Shown here in pieces: positions 36,201 through 48,524 of a stretch of DNA of 64,000 nucleotides. Source of the stretch: Patiria pectinifera (taxonomy: Eukaryota > Echinodermata > Asteroidea > Valvatida > Asterinidae); the NCBI GenBank assembly GCA_029964075.1, contig CM057142.1:29576392-29640391 (forward strand), in the 5' to 3' direction. Within the stretch, counting starts at the first letter, position 1; each line of letters opens with the position of its first letter. Below the pieces are notes generated by a model. The model had not been told where the DNA came from, did not search any database, and saw nothing but the letters and a program-made list of their open reading frames with translations. The translations under genes were made by a program, and so were the position numbers.

Positions 36201-37160
36201 GGGAGAGATTCCCAACAAATAAGAATCAGCCAGTATATTTATCGACTTTATAATTCATTGTGAGTCTGTAGCAATTAATGAAGGTCAGGCCCAATGAACA
36301 ATTTGAGCGCCTACGAACAATTTGAGGGCCTACAAAAATACCACAGTGTGCCAACAGGCTTTTAGAGCTATCAGTTTGGCCTGTCTTGCTTAGAACATCA
36401 AAATGAAATTGGTGCTTGGCCTGGTGCGGATTAGGGCCTACGAAACACTGGTGCCTAGGGCCTATGCAACACTTAATCCGGGCCTGATGAAGGTGCTTTG
36501 TGATTTGACGGTGATATTGACGAGACTCGATCACAAGCTGCATTTCTTGTTTTTTTTTAAAAATTCTAGTACACAGTATAGTATGGCATCATTACTTTCT
36601 GCCGCAATCTTGTGTCTACCTGGCAAATCTCATAAATATTTGGCTCGGGTATCTGACTTACTCTGGCACCTTACGAGGGCAGAGATATGTTTTGTTTTTG
36701 CGCCGGAATGGCTGCATCGAGCTGGATAGTGAGCTGAGATTGTCTTTTGAAAGTTTCATTGGCCCAGTGAGCAGGGGTGATGTTGATGATGTTGCACCCT
36801 GAACAGCAAAAAAAAAAAAAAGTGAATACGCGCGCTTTATAAAACACAACTTATCTTTAATACGTTTTTCTCCTTTTTATTCAATGGTTTTGCCTCTGCG
36901 TTTGGTCATCGATCGAGGGAGGTGAGCCCTGTCCATCGGGCGCCACGCCATTATAGTTGATTCATCGGTTTTATTTCAAAGCTGGAACGCAAGCCTCATA
37001 CCAAAGGAAGGGACTACATCGAAGTCATTGTAACCTTTTCTGTTTATATTGGTCTTTCAAAATAAGGTTAACAATGAGTACACCTAACAATGTAATTTGT
37101 TAATATCTGTATCTGTATCTGTTAGCTTCTGTACAAACGCCTGGTGTGGCTTTCGGGTAC
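33210..37160. other. Intergenic, no gene recognised
   Basis: AT-rich sequence with short repeats: ATTGACCAAAATAAGCCCCC near 34850 and again near 35005, a GGTC tetramer at 34801-34816, and GGGCCTACGAA-type repeats at 36300-36470 that recur at 54650-54770. Short open frames here have no family match I can name. Confidence 0.5.
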
Positions 37161-37164
37161 AGCC

Positions 37165-37420
37165 TCATGGTGTATGTATGAGAATAACTGCCCGAAACAC
37201 CGGGGCGAACCCCTTCTCTTAGCGATAAGTGTTTGCTGGATAGGTGCATTTATACAACACACGGGACCTACAGCTTTACATCCCATCCAAAGGACGAAGC
37301 AATAATGGCTAAGTGCCTTGCTCAAGGGCACCCGGGCCCGGGCTTGAACCCACGCCACTGTTGCCTCTGAAATACCAGAGCATGAGTCCAGTGTTCTTAA
37401 CCGCTAGGCCATCTCACCCC
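37165..37420 (-). mobile_element. tRNA-derived SINE (minus strand), copy 2
   Basis: On the minus strand it starts GGGGTGAGATGGCCTAGCGG, a tRNA-Leu-like A box, with B box GTGGGTTCAAGCCCGGGC. The body is shared with 11399-11780 (CATTATTGCTTCGTCC, AGGTCCCGTGTGTTGT, AGAAGGGGTTCGCCCCGGTG). This copy has the better preserved promoter. Confidence 0.85.
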
Positions 37421-37895
37421 ATAATAAGAAGACACATTAAGTGATTTTGGTTGAACTGTAATCCGATACTTTTATAGAAGAATTAGTTAATGGAAACATT
37501 TTCCTCACATAGGACATGTTTTGTCCTGAGGCTCAGATTCTTGTACCATGGCCAGAAGCTCGAGTATTCAAGCTGCATTAACCACTCATGTGTCTTAAAT
37601 TGGTACAACGCCACCTTAATGTTGGGATCAGAAACTGACTCCTCTGTACAACACCGAACATCACACTCTCCCACGTTTTATGTTTGTTGACTATTATAGT
37701 ACAAAATAATACATACAAGACCAAAGTTGATTACAATGTTTTGTTTAGGCCTATTTAAAAGAGATCTACTCAGTTCTGGTTCTATATCTTACAAAGACAA
37801 TTATTCAAAAATATTGAAATTTGGCTTTAAACTGCATTTTGTAAGACACCCACATAACAGACGATACTATCACTGTTTGTTCATTTGTATGTTAA

Positions 37896-38400
37896 AGGGA
37901 AGATACAACATTTGCAAACATTAAAAAACGAAATGAGCAAATTGTCACAAAATACCTTACTGGATAGTCTAAAGCATCTTGTAAAATTGTGGCTCTTGGT
38001 GTGCTCACATTTTCAAGAAAATTTGTATTTTTCCAACACTGCTCGGCCGACCAGCGTTGGAGAAAACTGGCTTTTTTTCAAAAACCTGCTTCTATTTTTT
38101 CATATTTAGATATTTCGCATTTTCTTTGCAATGGATGACACACTTTTGAAAAGGATACAAGCCAGCTAGACTGATTCTCTGATCTTACAATTCCCCAAAG
38201 TCTATAAATTGCTCTGTTTCATCTTAAGTGGGGTCAGGGAACCAGACTACAAGAACATGATTGGTTTTCTTGGTTTTTCCAGCATCTACAAGCCCAAAAC
38301 GTGAAACAAGTCAGTTTAACAATATTTTCTATAACATACTAATCCTCCAAATCCATTTATGTCGGAAAATTGCAGCAAAAGCAAATGTTGTACATTCCCT
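37896..38400. mobile_element. 505-bp TTAA-flanked MITE
   Basis: TTAA at 37892-37895 and 38401-38404 flank AGGGAAGATACAACATTTGC and GCAAATGTTGTACATTCCCT, inverted repeats with one or two mismatches. The interior has the palindromic motif CGGCCGACCAGCGTTGG. A second, partly deleted copy lies in the opposite orientation at about 43530-43818. Confidence 0.85.
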
Positions 38401-38689
38401 TTAATGGGCCCTTTCCGTTAATCAAATAAAGAACATCCTTGATTAAAAAGAGGAAAAAAAGTACGTAGCATTATTACACCAAATGGTTCCTTTGGGAGAC
38501 ACTTTCTTATTGATTATTATACGTTAGGGGGACAGTCTCCCTCTTGTTTTAACTACATTATACGAATTTTACCGTCGCAAATTAAAAGCAGTATTACCAC
38601 AACATCTAATCTCTATATACTCTGCGGACACCGGATTATTTTAATAGAACATCCCTTGTATATTAATTGTGTAATGTGTACTGCCTGTA

Positions 38690-40060
38690 AAAAAACCCCG
38701 CACGGTTCTATTTTAATAACACACCTGCAATTCAAACGCCAAGAGCTGCCGTTCTTGCCATGTGAATGAAAATTTGGGGGGCGTACCTATGTTACCAAAA
38801 CCTATGTCTTACCTATAATACCTATAATACCTATAATCTTATTAAAAGAGCCATACTGGCATTGTCTGATCTTTGAAGCACTCGCTTTCTAAAAGTGGCA
38901 CAGAATGCTTTTTTTGGCTTTGTGGTTATTCAAACATATCTCTGGATTTACAAAAGCAATCTCAACTAAACAAACGGTATTCTCAAGCTTAATCTGTAAC
39001 CTTGAAGATCGTGTAAACATTTGCAGCAAATTCCGGTTGTAAATTGGCGAAAATGGCGGGGTTTACATGCACCATTATTTTCAGGACACCCTGTACTATA
39101 ACAAATCTTGGTGAAGTATTACACATGTGTTACACTCCCTTTGTGAATGAATTCGATTTTAAGTAGGCCCTTAACTTGTCTGTTCTTCCTCATGTAAGTG
39201 GTTTTGCAATTGGTTTCTGATCTATTAACCCATCCAAACATAAGCAAGGAGTGCACTCCAAAACGACCTTCATTACACCATCTCTACCCATTTCAGACGG
39301 AAGCATGGAACATGCATCTATGGCTACATTGCTATATGGCACACTTTCAATTTAAATGCCAAGGGCTCTTGTTCCTACCATGAAATGTAAATTTGCTGTC
39401 ATGTGAATTGCTGGCGTTCATAGATGAGCTGCACTATAACATTTCTTCGTGAAAAAAAATTACACTCCCTTTTTTGTGAACGAAAGCAACATTAAGAAGA
39501 CACTTTATTACAGCTTACGAAGAATATCACTTTGCCTTTTTTTCCTCTTATTTTTGGTTTTGTTGGTTTCTGGTCTTGTACGACACCTAACAGAAGCATG
39601 GAATGGAATCCAAAACGACTTTCAATACAGCATATCTACCCTTTTCGGACGGAAACATCTAATGTATATTGTCGGGGAAAAAAAAGAACCGCACTGGCTC
39701 CATTGTTATCGCACACTTTTAATTCAACTGCCAAGAGCTGTTGTTTCTTCCATTTAAATGAAAATCTGCTGTCACGGGAATTGCTGGCATGCACAGATGA
39801 GCGTCAATATAGCATCTCTACGTGAAATATTACATAGATTTTGTGGACGACAGCAAAATAAAGTAGGCCCTTCCACTTACTGAAGAATATCAATTAGTCT
39901 TTTCTTCCTCGTTAATGGTTTTGTAATTATAAGCTTCTGGTCTATCATCCAACATAAACAAGAAATGCACTCCGAAACGACCTTCAACAGTTTCTCTATA
40001 CCCTTGGCGGACGTAACATGTTAGTTCAAAGGCTTCTATTCGTACTTTCAATGGGTTCCA
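38690..40060. repeat. Degenerate tandem repeat, unit about 350-400 bp
   Basis: Three or more monomers share blocks such as GCACTCCAAAACGACCTTCA, ATCTCTACCCATTTCAGACG, CAATTTAAATGCCAAGGGCT and TTTGTGAATGAATTCGATTT at about 39120-39470, 39480-39870 and 39880-40060. A partial unit lies at 38690-38770 and relics at 44010-44360. Monomers are roughly 70-80% alike by eye. No coding capacity is shared between units. Confidence 0.65.
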
Positions 40061-40199
40061 TAATCAGACTTCTACTTTGTATTCCTGAGATGCTTTTGCC
40101 CCGAAAGCCTTGGCATTTACAATTGAAACTGACATGATAAGTGAATACAGTTCGAAATTGACATTGGAAAGAAACGGTTATCAAATTTTCTGGGCGTCC

Positions 40200-40510
40200 T
40201 TCCATAATTACTTTATTCGCAGGGAAACCAGAGTCAAGGTATTAGGGCTCCTGACATGGACATGGCAGGCCTCGAAGGAAATAAGAAAAGTGAAGCCTTC
40301 ACAAACGAAGAGACAATCTACACGAAATACACCGAGTTTCGTATACATGTACAGCTGCACAACCCTAACCAGTCGAAGAATGCTCACCGTATGGAAGTTC
40401 TTAGTTTATCATGGTAAAAAATAAGCATATTTTGGTTTCTGCATGTGCTTCCAGAACTGACTTATAACACCAGCAACTGCATGCATTCCCCGTTCCTACT
40501 ATTTAATTAT
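40200..40510. repeat. Dispersed duplicate, copies also at 42390-42500 and 44450-44760
   Basis: The motif CCTCGAAGGAAATAAG and GAGTTTCGTATACA, followed by GCTGCACAACC, occurs three times in the same order at about 40268, 42400 and 44493. The flank GCTTCCAGAACTGACTTATA is shared by the first and third. Confidence 0.7.
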
Positions 40511-40920
40511 AAAAGAATATATGTTCACAATTTTATTTATTTATTTCAAAATCTATATGCAGGATACAAAACTCATGCTCAAAGGCTGTTTTACATGATT
40601 GGCCGGTGATAAATAAGAAATAAAAAAAAAGATATTCAAATGTCTTCCCTAAGACAAATTTCTGTTATTTTTTCCTTTATTTCAACTGAAAAAAAAACAG
40701 AGCAATATTGAGTTCGAATCCTTTAGAAATATTGCACAATATAAATCAGTAGAAACCGCCAACGTTTTTTACCCACATAATGATCACATTATTCACCGCA
40801 TGTAAATCATAACGAAGGGCCTGGTATGGTTTTTACGATCCATGTGAAAAAAGGACTATAAGAAAATTGTCTTAAAATTCGTCTTCTTTGATCCAGTCCC
40901 AAAGTCTGTGACTGCAAGTC

Positions 40921-41155
40921 TTAAGTGCCATACTCCTGAGGCTTTTGGGCAGTCGATCTCAACCCTGGCGAGTACCGCTGAAGCTCCACCATAAACCCCC
41001 TCATCAGAGACAGGGGGACGTCTGCACACACGTGCACCTCAAGTAGGCTGCGGTTCCCCCACGGCGGCATGACCACGCCCATGGACAACATCCGGGTATT
41101 AGTGCCAAAGATCAAGTCACGTTTATACCAGTACTAGGAGCACATAATATTATCA
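40921..41155 (-). pseudogene. Unrecognised protein, last exon, copy I (in-frame stop)
   Basis: On the minus strand it reads, after an in-frame TAG at about 41127, YWYKRDLIFGTNTRMLSMG, VVMPPWGNRSLLEVHVCADV and PLSLMRGFMVELQRYSPG, ending EYGT and a stop at 40921. Apart from the stop it is almost identical to copy II: over the 59 codons from FGTNTRM to the end there are six base changes, five of them silent. I do not recognise the family. Confidence 0.6.
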
Positions 41156-41637
41156 TCTTCAAAGCAGACCTTGTGAAAAACATGGAGTTGAAAGAGGTGA
41201 GATAAGTTAATCCGAACGCGCACCACAAATAGTTGACACAGCATTGAGACTCGCGCTCCTGAACCGCCCCACTTCCATTTTCTCTCTTGTTACTCACTTT
41301 TTATTTGCCCCAAAATAAAGAGGGATACAAAAGATCCTCGTGGGATTTCCATAAACAGAATGGTGTATTTGGAATAGATTTCAATTTGTTGACTCTTCGT
41401 GCCTGTGCCATATTTTTAACGAGATTGAAAGTTGGACTAAGACCTAGAAAGGGGAAAGACGCAACAGCCCACACACTGATGGAAATTGACAAAATGATGT
41501 GAAGGGAAATGTAGGCACAAGCTATTACGCTGATTGTTACTGGTGGTGCTACTGCTGCTGCACGTAGGATATATCTTCATTAATTTTAATGAGATGGAGA
41601 CCATGAGCGCAGCGACAGAGCCTGCTAGTTTCTAGAG

Positions 41638-41872
41638 TACTCTCTAAATTCCAAAGGGTGAAAATTCACTCCATTCGAGTGAAGATTCACTCCCACAGTC
41701 GGAAACTAGGGACTACGTTTAAGAGTAAAATTTCTTCAATCGTAAAGATCGGGTTTTCACTCGAGCTTCGACTGAAGTGGTTCATTTTTCAGACTATTTT
41801 AATTGAAAATGAGGGTGATTTTCACTCTAAAACGTCTAGTCCCTAATTTCACTCTTTGGAATTTGGAGAGTA
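41638..41872. mobile_element. 235-bp foldback MITE inside copy I
   Basis: Ends TACTCTCTAAATTCCAAAG and CTTTGGAATTTGGAGAGTA are inverted repeats, with inner GGGTGAAAATTCACTC-type repeats on both sides. The matching point in copy II (about 49225) lacks it, reading straight from CTAGTTTCCAGA to ACATTGC. Confidence 0.85.
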
Positions 41873-43529
41873 AGCATTGCATTTTTTTCTGCTGACAAGT
41901 TGCCATTTCCATTTTTGATTTTAAAGAAGAAATAACTCAAATTTTTATATTTTTCTGGCGACTTCAATCCTCTAAAAAGGCTTAAACGCACACACAAATA
42001 TCAGCTGAATCATTGGTTCGCCGTGAACAGTTCGAAATGTACACAACTATTAAGTTATTATTTTTCGCTCGATGTCTCATTTTAAACTGAATAACAGACA
42101 TTGAATTAATTGCTGGGAGTGTAGCAATGTTAAAAATTTGTTTTTCGTCAAGAGCAACTTTGACTTTTCATGTAAATGCCTTTGTTCCAACACTGACAAG
42201 TCTCCCCAGATTGACTGTTTGCGGAATTCCCCAAACTAGTTCAACCCATCCTTGGCTCAAGGATCATTGCAAAACTTTGAAAATACCCCCAACCTTTGAC
42301 AACATTTTATAAACTGATTTGATAATCCTGAGGTAAAACTTGGAACTATATCTAGCCAAAACCCCAAAGGTCAGGGGCTTTACATTCTTCAGAAGCCTCG
42401 AAGGAAAATAAGGAGAATTGCAGCCTATGCAAACGAACAGACAACCTACATGACAAACACCGAGTTTCGTATACAGCTGCACAACCTAACTATAGCTGAA
42501 GAATAAAAGCCTAGCTACGCTTCAGCCTGTTTTATATACAGGGATGAGATTGTTAATTTAAAAGTCTGAGCATTTGATGAAAGGTATGGAATGTCTTTCC
42601 AAACTAACTGTTTGCGGACTTTCCAAAACGGATTTATGTCTCCCGTTCAGCCCGACCTTGGCTCAAGAACCATTGCAAAACTTTGGAAATCCTCCAACCT
42701 TTGACAGCATTTTGGTAATCCTGAAGTGAAACTCAGAACTATATCTACACTGAGCCCAAAGGTTAGGGACATTAAATTCTCACGAAGCCAAAATCGTATA
42801 TCCCCTATATATTAACTGTAATCTCGTCCATGTACGACTCACTTCAAACCAGGAGAGGTTTTACAAAAAATCATCAATTTTTAGGCTTAAAAAAATACAA
42901 GTAGATTATTATCTTCGCCAGCTTTGGGATAGCCTCTCAGCTAGGAATACTCGAGAATACATCTTGATTACTATCATTTTTTTTCGTCTAAGTTACGCAA
43001 ATAATATCTCCAAGGCTGTGCCATACTCGTCATGTACTTTTAAAGAATGAACCTCCCTTTTGGCAAAAGCTGTTTTGTGCCTCAATAATTAAACTGCCCT
43101 TCTGCGAAATTAAGGTTATTTCTATTTTGTGTTCCTCATCAAACACGACGTGCGCCTACGACGGGTCCTTGTTTATTCCGTCGGAAAAAAAACGCATGTA
43201 GAAAACAAACGCACTCAATTTCGTGCAATATAAAACACACTGATTTATTGAGCTTCAGGAACAGCAATTTTTTTTAATGCTTGCTCACTGAACTCAGTCT
43301 CTCGTCTGCTCTCTGGCTAGACAACGTACAATAGAGTTAACAACATTTATACAATGTGTAACATTTAACCCGCCCTGGCGTCAAGCCAAACCCGTCCCGC
43401 GAAACTGAACACCCCCCAGCCTTAAAAAAGTAACCCACTTCAGCAGTTTATTTAAATTATTTATAAGGCCTATTTCCGGAGCTCATTTCCTGAGTTGCAA
43501 CACCAGAGCTCACAGTCCTGCTCCTACAT

Positions 43530-43818
43530 TGTAAAGTCAGAGAATCGGTCTAGCAGGCTTGTACCCCTTCACAGTGTGTAATCAATTGCAAAGAAAAGTA
43601 AGAATAACTAAATATGAAAATGTAGGAACAAATTTAAAAAAAAGCCAGTTTTCTCCAACGTTGGTCGGCCGACCAGCGTTTTCTTGAAAATGTCAGCACA
43701 ACAGTAGCCACGATTTTCAAGGATGCTTTAGACTGTCAGTCCCTAACAATTCAGTAAGGTATTTCGTGATAATTTGATCATTTCGTTTTTTGATGTTTGC
43801 AAATGTTGTATCTTCCCT
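43530..43818. mobile_element. Truncated, inverted copy of the 37896-38400 MITE
   Basis: It shares, in reverse complement, the terminus GCAAATGTTGTATCTTCCCT next to TTAA (43819-43822), the motif GTTGGTCGGCCGACCAGCG, and TCAGAGAATCGGTCTAGC. The other end is missing. Confidence 0.75.
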
Positions 43819-43829
43819 TTAAGGTCAAA

Positions 43830-44450
43830 ATTTGAAAAATTACTTTGACTTAAATATTTTTTTTTAAATGAATGGCGTAGCGTTCCCATTTTTTTGGTTA
43901 GACATTGCCGCCGGCAATGTTTTGGATTTCCGGGCACGGAACCATTTCCGTACCTCTAGTTGCTTATTGATTTTTCTCTCAATTGTTCTCTCTTCTTCCA
44001 TTTTTCCAGGTCTGTTAAACATCCAACATAAGACCGAAAAGTGCACTCAAAACGAATACCAGTGTTGTATGCTCACGGAAACAGAACATTTCTTAAAGCC
44101 AGAGTCCATCATTTGCAGCTATCCAAAAAGTAACTGGCGTAATTATTGTTCAAAAACATACTTGGTTGAAAGATAGTGAGGGGATTAAACTCCCTGAAAG
44201 AATGAGTTTCCATAAAACGTAGTGAAATATTACGTTACGCTCCCTTGCGAACGAAACAGTTTGAAATGAAGTTGTTGATGTGATGAACATCATTGTGCTT
44301 TTCATCCTTTTGTTAGTGGTTTTGTAATAAGGGTCTGTCCTTTATATCATCCGAGTGCACTCCTGAGCTACACGATCTGATATTTCCGATGGATTGCAGC
44401 CTGCCATTCAAGCTTTTATGTCTAGCGTGTATTTTTCTTATTACTTTTTT
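43830..44450. other. Repeat relics, no gene recognised
   Basis: A degenerate relic of the 38.7-40.1 kb tandem unit lies at 44010-44360 (CATCCAACATAAGACCGAAA, GTGGTTTTGTAATAAG). The plus-strand open frame at 43868-44176 matches no protein I know. Confidence 0.45.
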
Positions 44451-44751
44451 CCCAACAGGGAAACCAGAGTCAGGGTAGGACCTATACACTGAAGCCTCGA
44501 AGGAAATAAGGAAAATTGAAGCCTTTGCAAACGAACAGACAACCTACATGACAAACACTGAGTTTCGTATACAGCTGCACAACCCTAGTCGAACAATGAA
44601 CCCTAATTACGATTTAGCCTGTTTTTTTATGCATATCGCAAGGAAATAGTAAGTTTAACATATTCAAAAAAGTAAGTATTTCTTCGCATATGCTTCCAGA
44701 GCTGACTTATAGCGTGAGCAACTGCTTGCTTTCCTCATACCTACAGTTTAA

Positions 44752-45284
44752 TTCAAATAAGGTTTTGCCCTTCACCGTCGTATAAACACTGTATACTCAG
44801 CGTGTTACCTCCAGAGTGAAAGTTGGGAAAAAAATCACTCGGGTGGGACTCGAACCCACGACCTCCTGCTTTCACCCGAGTGATTTTTTACAACTTTCAC
44901 TCGGGAGGTAACACGCTGAGTATACAAGGGCGGATCCAGGGGGGGGGGGCCAAAGGGGGCCATGCCCCCCCCCCCCAAAACGAAACCAATTTTTTTTTTT
45001 TTATGTGACATCGCAAAAAAGGCAGGCAATGAGTACACCACCATCTTTTCCTCAAAAAAACATTGGTTAAAGTGGTCAGAAATTGCCTCAGATCGCACCT
45101 CAGAGCATCTAGAATCCAAAATTTTTTCGGGGCCCTTAAGCGGGCCCCGAACCCCACGCCGTAATTTTTGGACCCACTTTTTTGGAGGACCAAAATTTTT
45201 TTGGCCCCCCCCAAAAATTGTGTTCTGGATCCGCCCTTGTGAGTATACAGTGTTTATGCGTCGGTGAAGGGCAAAACCTAATTT
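44752..45284. mobile_element. MITE with long TIRs, copy 2, carrying a nested insertion
   Basis: Outer ends AAGGTTTTGCCCTTCACCG and CGGTGAAGGGCAAAACCTA are inverted repeats. Inside are a second inverted pair (ACTCGGGTG...CACCCGAGTG) and a tRNA-like B box on the minus strand (GTGGGTTCGAGTCCCACC). The element is split at 44925 by a hAT-like MITE. Confidence 0.85.
44925..45239. mobile_element. 315-bp hAT-like MITE nested in another MITE
   Basis: Termini CAAGGGCGGATCCAG and CTGGATCCGCCCTTG are perfect inverted repeats. The 8-bp target duplication TGAGTATA is exact (44917-44924 and 45240-45247). TIRs beginning CA-GG with an 8-bp duplication are typical of the hAT superfamily. A diverged 3' part of the same family is at about 55130-55372. 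Confidence 0.92.
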
Positions 45285-45289
45285 GATTT

Positions 45290-47590
45290 ACATCACCCCG
45301 ACAAAAAATTCCATCTTATGTACAGTTTAATTATTGTATATATATAGATCGTACGCTGTCCGTCTGATGTCTGTCTGTCTGATGTCTGTGTGTTACGTTT
45401 TTGGTAAAAGGCATAAGGTGTATGCGGAAAATGCTTGGGTTGATGGAGAGGTATCCAGTGTATGCAGGTCCTATAAAGTGCTTCGATTTAACTGTCCTCT
45501 GAAATCACAGTTGGCACGTGAAACAAATGATTTATTTGCTTTGTTTTGCATTTTTTGCAAAGCATAATGCTGATGATGAAAAATGTGGCAAAATTGCTTC
45601 ACCAAGATTTACCACGCCCACTTGGGGTCAACATGCAAATTGAGGTCAAAGTAACACATTAGTACATGACTCCACTCAGCTTCGCGCGGCACCCCGCTAG
45701 TTAAAGAAAATAGATAAAGATATTTGAAAAATTCAAAGACTTCACCAAATCCCGCATCATTGGGGGCTGTTATTTTTTACTTTATTCCATCAACGGCCAA
45801 AAACAACTTGAGTCACAAGTAGTTCGAGCTAGCTTTGAGTATTAACAGGCATTTATGACATATCTCTTAGGATTGAACATCAATAAGAACAACATTTTTA
45901 CAAAATAGTATACGTATATTACAGTTTACAAAGTGGAGAATGGGCTGTGCACTCTTTCTATAGCAAATGAAAAAAAAACATCAAAGAAAGCTCAGCTTCA
46001 CACATACTGCTGCATTGTTTCCACGAAAATCACCCAGTTTTACATTTTCTTCATCGTGGAAATTGAAGTAATAATTTGGCAATTAACAATAGAACTTAAA
46101 AACTTTTTCCCAAGAAGTTAAAACAGACCAAGGGTGTAATATCCAAGGGTCTAGAATTCATAGATAATTGACATGCAAAGCCTCAATTGACATTTTGACA
46201 ACATGGTGAAGGGCAACCATTGTATCTGGAACAAAGGAAAAACTACGGGAAAATGTCCCAATTCCACTGCAGGTTTTGACAACATATGCGCTGACACTTT
46301 TAAATTGTTGCCTTGTTAATTTGAGTTATTTTATTCATTCATAATAGTTTGCTTCGAAATTATGAGTTGCAACTCTTCATAAAATATTTGCTTTCTGAAA
46401 TGAGGCTTAGGCCTACTCCAATGGCCCAATTCCACTCCAGTTTTTGACAACATGTTTCGCTGACCCTTAATTTGAGTTATTTATTAATTATTTAGTAATT
46501 TGAGTTATTTTTCCTTGGAATTATGAGTTGCAACTTTTAATAAAAAATGTTTGTTTTCTGTAATGAGGCATAATTAATGCATTTGGCATGCAAACATCGG
46601 TTAGTATAGTCCACACGCATATATAAAATCGCATTGCCTTTGGCAATGATGTAAATGCATGATATATGTTTTATTTGTTATGATTAAAAAACATTATTTT
46701 TAAAGTGGAAGGATGCAAATTTTAGGAAAATGCTGCCAACAAAAATATCAAAATCTATGAAAGGGAAGCAATACATCGGGCTCCAAAACATTGCGTTTAT
46801 CGACATTTAACTTGAATCTTTTTTAAAAAGTCTATGACGACATGGGGAGACCCTGCTAGTAAAAGGGCAATCTTCAGATAGGCTTAGGCCTACTCCACAA
46901 AAAAAAAGATAATTGAAACTATACATCAAAATGATATGACATGATAAATGATTCAAAAAATGGTAACAAACACAATGGACCACATAGAAAATCATTGCAA
47001 AAGAATTTTAACATGCAATTTCGGATGCATTACCAGCCTATTGGGACCGTGCGAAAACTGATCTCGTTTCTCAGAAATCGGTACAGTGTGACATTATGAC
47101 TCCATGAAAAACGGACTCGTCGGCTGTATTGCGCATGCCTCAGTGGACACAATTTGGAACAGGAAAAGTCCGTATTGAGTCCGTATAATGTATTTAAAAA
47201 AATAGGAATCCAAATTTCTTTTAACACCAGTCAATGCAAAACAATGTATCAAAAATAATTTACAAAGGTATGAAAGTATCCATCACTCTCTTTAAAAACA
47301 CTGAATAAACAACTTAAACTACTAAAAAGTAAAGGAATATTAACAACTAGTACTACAGGAAGACACTTTCTATTAAATTATTTAAGAGTATGCGGACATT
47401 TTAATGTCTCCCTAAGCTTTTAACTACCTAATGTTAGTAGCTCGAGAATATTACAGTTAAAAACATTTTGGGAGGGGGGGGGGGGTGGTGGTAATTTACA
47501 AATGGTGTTATTGGATTTTGTTTGTCTGTGCACAAGTCTATGGGAATGTCTCCCTACGGTACCAGTATCGGTAATATTACTCTTTAATAA
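45290..47590. other. Intergenic, AT-rich; small tandem duplication
   Basis: 46256-46408 and 46430-46570 are a direct duplication (CCCAATTCCACTGCAGGTTT against CCCAATTCCACTCCAGTTTT, then AATTATGAGTTGCAACT in both). A GTCTGTCTGATGTCTG microsatellite lies near 45362-45390. No gene recognised. Confidence 0.55.
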
Positions 47591-47599
47591 ATCCCGGGG

Positions 47600-47832
47600 C
47601 ATGGGCGTCGCCAGGATTTTTCCCGGGGGGGAGCAAAACAAATTTTCCCCCAAAATTCCTTAACTTTTTCATTATATTCTCAATTTATCATTTTTTCGAG
47701 CGTGAGCAGCGGAGCATGTGCCCTACCCCTCCCCTATCAAATTAACAGCAATATGGCTTCGCACCTCTTTTTCCTTTTTTTCTGTTTTTTATTTTTCCAG
47801 GTAGGCCCCCTTGCCCCCTCGCGACGCCCATG
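47600..47832. mobile_element. 233-bp hAT-like MITE (CATGGGCGTCGC family), copy 1
   Basis: Ends CATGGGCGTCGCCAGG and CCTCGCGACGCCCATG are inverted repeats. The 8-bp flanks TCCCGGGG (47592-47599) and TCCCGAGG (47833-47840) are a target duplication with one mismatch. Confidence 0.88.
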
Positions 47833-48317
47833 TCCCGAGGGTAAAAATGTTCAATTGAGGGTAGAATCTCTTGCACAGTTTGAACTTTGCAATTTTATGG
47901 CTGCCCATGAAAAAAACGGGGATAAACGTTTAAATGAAAGATATCCACCTACATTTCGTGTACACGTACATGTACAAGCTAAAGAGATACCATCACGGAG
48001 CAGGTCACTAATGTTCCTTTTGGACATTTGCTAAACGAATCAAGGTATATTTATATTTAAAAAAACCCACATAATTTGACAAAGAATTAAATAAAAACAC
48101 ACACAAAGCAGTGCTGTACGAAAAACGTGTCCCACCTAACAAAATGAGCTGGAAGTCGCCGGAGCAATATTGAGTTCAAACCCTCTTATAGAAATCCTGT
48201 AAAATATAAATCAGTGCAAGTCGTCAACGATTTCCCCAAATAATTATCATATTATATACGATGAATGAATGAATGGTATGGTTTTTACTGATCTTCCGTA
48301 AATATGAACAGGTTTTG

Positions 48318-48406
48318 ATTGGGTTTTGGCCTTCATCGACGTATAGACACTGTATACTTAGACTATGTACAGTGTCTATACGTCGGTGAAGGGCAAAACC
48401 AAAATA
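48318..48406. mobile_element. MITE with long TIRs, copy 3, internally deleted
   Basis: It is almost only terminal repeats: GGGTTTTGGCCTTCATCGAC and GTATAGACACTGTATAC on the left, their reverse complement (TGTCTATACGTCGGTGAAGG) on the right. Same family as 24016-24292 and 44752-45284. Confidence 0.8.
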
Positions 48407-48524
48407 TTGATTTACATCATCCCGACGCAAAAACAAATACCGACTAAAAGAAAATGTTCTTAAATGTCGTCTTGTTGGATCCGGTCCCAATTGCCTGTTA
48501 AAGCAAAGTCTGTGACTGCGAGTC

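Larger units (their letters stand above)
40540..43130. repeat. Segmental duplication, copy I
   Basis: It aligns collinearly, at low to moderate identity, with 48090-50420: the block around GAGCAATATTGAGTTC (40700 against 48162), the conserved exon (40921 against 48525), TGGGATTTCCATAAACAGAATG (41342 against 48964), CGCTCGATGTCTCATTTTAAA (42067 against 49442) and CTAGGAATACTCGAGAATACA (42941 against 50063 plus 50255). Elements inserted after duplication explain the length differences. Confidence 0.85.
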
